DNA of 43,833 nt from positions 1 through 43,833 of the forward strand of contig CADBUJ010000027.1 in assembly GCA_902797845.1 (NCBI GenBank), in the 5' to 3' direction. The stretch's first letter is position 1, and each line of letters starts with the position of its first letter. Both the position numbers and the translations under genes were made by a program. This DNA comes from an uncultured Eubacteriales bacterium (GTDB taxonomy: Bacteria > Bacillota > Clostridia > Lachnospirales > Lachnospiraceae). The notes under the pieces are model-generated. The model worked only from the letters and a program-made list of their open reading frames with translations. It was not told the DNA's origin and searched no databases. This document shows positions 42,889 to 43,833 of this stretch, in pieces.

Positions 42889-43833
42889 ATGAACATTTTA
42901 ATCATTAACTGCGGAAGTTCCTCATTAAAGTATCAGGTCATCGACATGAGGAATGAAAAGGTTCTTGCAAAAGGACTGGCAGAGAGGATCGGAAGAGAAA
43001 TGGGTCGTGTTATATACGATCCCGCCGGAGGAGAAAAATCCATCATAGAAAAACCCCTTCCCGATCACGAGGTTGCACTTAAGATCGTCCTTGATGAGAT
43101 TCTTGACAAGGAACATGGTGTCCTTTCTTCATTAAAGGATATCGCTGCAGTAGGCCACAGAGTAGTCCACGGAGGAGAAAAGCTCATCCAGCCTACACTT
43201 ATCAACAAAAGGACTCTTGATAAGATCGAAGAGGTATGCCCTCTTGCACCTTTGCATAACCCTGCTAACGTTATAGGAATCAAAGTTTGTCAGGGGCTTA
43301 TGAAGAAGACTCCTCAGGTTGCATGTTTTGATACGGCATTCCATGCTACTCTTCCCGAGAAGGCTTATCTTTACGGACTTCCCTACGATTATTACACCGA
43401 ATATAAGGTAAGAAAATACGGATTCCACGGAGTATCCCATAGTTATGTATCAAAGATGGCAGCCAAGATAATGGGCAAGCCTTATAACAGAGTAAAGACT
43501 ATCGTTGCTCATCTCGGAAACGGAGCATCTGTATCTGCAGTTAAGAACGGCCAGTGCGTGGATACATCCATGGGCTTTACACCTCTTGACGGCCTTATCA
43601 TGGGCACCAGAAGCGGAGAGCTTGATCCTTCCATCATAGAATACATAATGGACAAGACAGGCATGAATATCCACGAGATGATGAGGATATTAAACAGAGA
43701 GTCCGGTCTTAAAGGTATCACCGGCGGCGTTACGGATTTCAGAGATATCAATGATAAGATGGAGCAGGGTGACGAAGGCTGTATCAGAGGTATGGAAGCA
43801 TTCTGCTACAAGGTTGCAACTACGATAGGATCT
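42889..43833 (+). CDS. ackA: Acetate kinase, 3' end beyond the window
   Basis: The first 315 residues are present, of about 400. ATG at 42889 follows GGAGGAG. Signature motifs are NCGSSSLKYQ (residues 7-16), GHRVVHGG, the catalytic-region HGVSH, HLGNGAS and the second signature MGFTPLDGLIMGTRSGELDP. The enzyme makes ATP and acetate from acetyl phosphate, the last step of a main fermentation route. The frame is open to the window edge. It follows srtB at 39 bases, so the srtB promoter may contribute, but the close GGAGGAG ribosome binding site indicates strong translation in its own right. Confidence 0.97.
   Translation, partial: MNILIINCGSSSLKYQVIDMRNEKVLAKGLAERIGREMGRVIYDPAGGEKSIIEKPLPDHEVALKIVLDEILDKEHGVLSSLKDIAAVGHRVVHGGEKLIQPTLINKRTLDKIEEVCPLAPLHNPANVIGIKVCQGLMKKTPQVACFDTAFHATLPEKAYLYGLPYDYYTEYKVRKYGFHGVSHSYVSKMAAKIMGKPYNRVKTIVAHLGNGASVSAVKNGQCVDTSMGFTPLDGLIMGTRSGELDPSIIEYIMDKTGMNIHEMMRILNRESGLKGITGGVTDFRDINDKMEQGDEGCIRGMEAFCYKVATTIGS

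Overview
The window looks like a chromosomal segment of a Lachnospiraceae-type clostridium (Firmicutes, single-membrane). The reasons are moderate-to-low GC, strong AGGAGG-type ribosome binding sites, a DUF951-rpsF-ssb-rpsR cluster, SpoVG, the MurT type of Mur ligase, class B and class C sortases, and gut-type surface proteins carrying HxHxxxCY repeats. I see no phage, transposase, integrase, CRISPR array or rRNA. The species cannot be named from sequence alone.

Layout. Positions 1-214 hold three tRNA genes on the minus strand (Arg-TCT, Gly-TCC, Pro-TGG) behind a perfect TTGACA-N17-TATAAT promoter. A minus-strand block follows: a secreted repeat-rich surface protein, a ferredoxin-nitroreductase and MurT without an adjacent GatD. 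From 5.2 kb the genes turn to the plus strand, starting with a rhodanese-TtcA-like fusion. A four-gene cluster (6.7-12.3 kb) then encodes a zinc-ribbon single-pass membrane protein, a multi-pass kinase-like protein without recognisable kinase motifs, a complete membrane histidine kinase and a NarL-type response regulator. It ends in a terminator just before the pilus locus.

The pilus locus (12.5-26.0 kb) is the main accessory feature. It contains a coiled-coil protein, a dedicated signal peptidase I, a 2715-residue tip-type adhesin (six HxHxxxCY repeats, CHAP amidase-like domain, VWA domain with MIDAS motif, CnaB/SpaA-like modules, LPMTG anchor), a major pilin (LPSTG), a class C sortase and a small anchor pilin (LPQTG). 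Its upstream region has three direct repeats, a 13-bp palindrome and a hairpin. Hairpins without U-tracts flank the pilin gene and could set protein ratios. The likely workflow is: the two-component genes sense a surface signal and regulate the operon, the signal peptidase matures the exported precursors, SrtC polymerises pilin behind the tip adhesin, and the minor pilin anchors the fibre to peptidoglycan.

Positions 26.0-27.7 kb hold DUF951-rpsF-ssb-rpsR with tandem candidate Spo0A boxes upstream and a structure that hides the rpsF ribosome binding site. At 27.8-30.5 kb lies a fusion of a TetM/EF-G-type ribosomal GTPase with a C-terminal NYN/YacP (Rae1-like) nuclease domain. I consider it the most exciting single gene here: one protein apparently combining ribosome A-site entry with mRNA cleavage. 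It is followed by a 58-59 bp tandem repeat that triplicates one arm of its terminator.

The rest is housekeeping. On the minus strand are a DUF4430 lipoprotein and dnaD-dnaC-prs, then murC. On the plus strand are spoVG, pth, mfd, a parvulin-type foldase lipoprotein, a class B sortase and acetate kinase, which runs off the window end.
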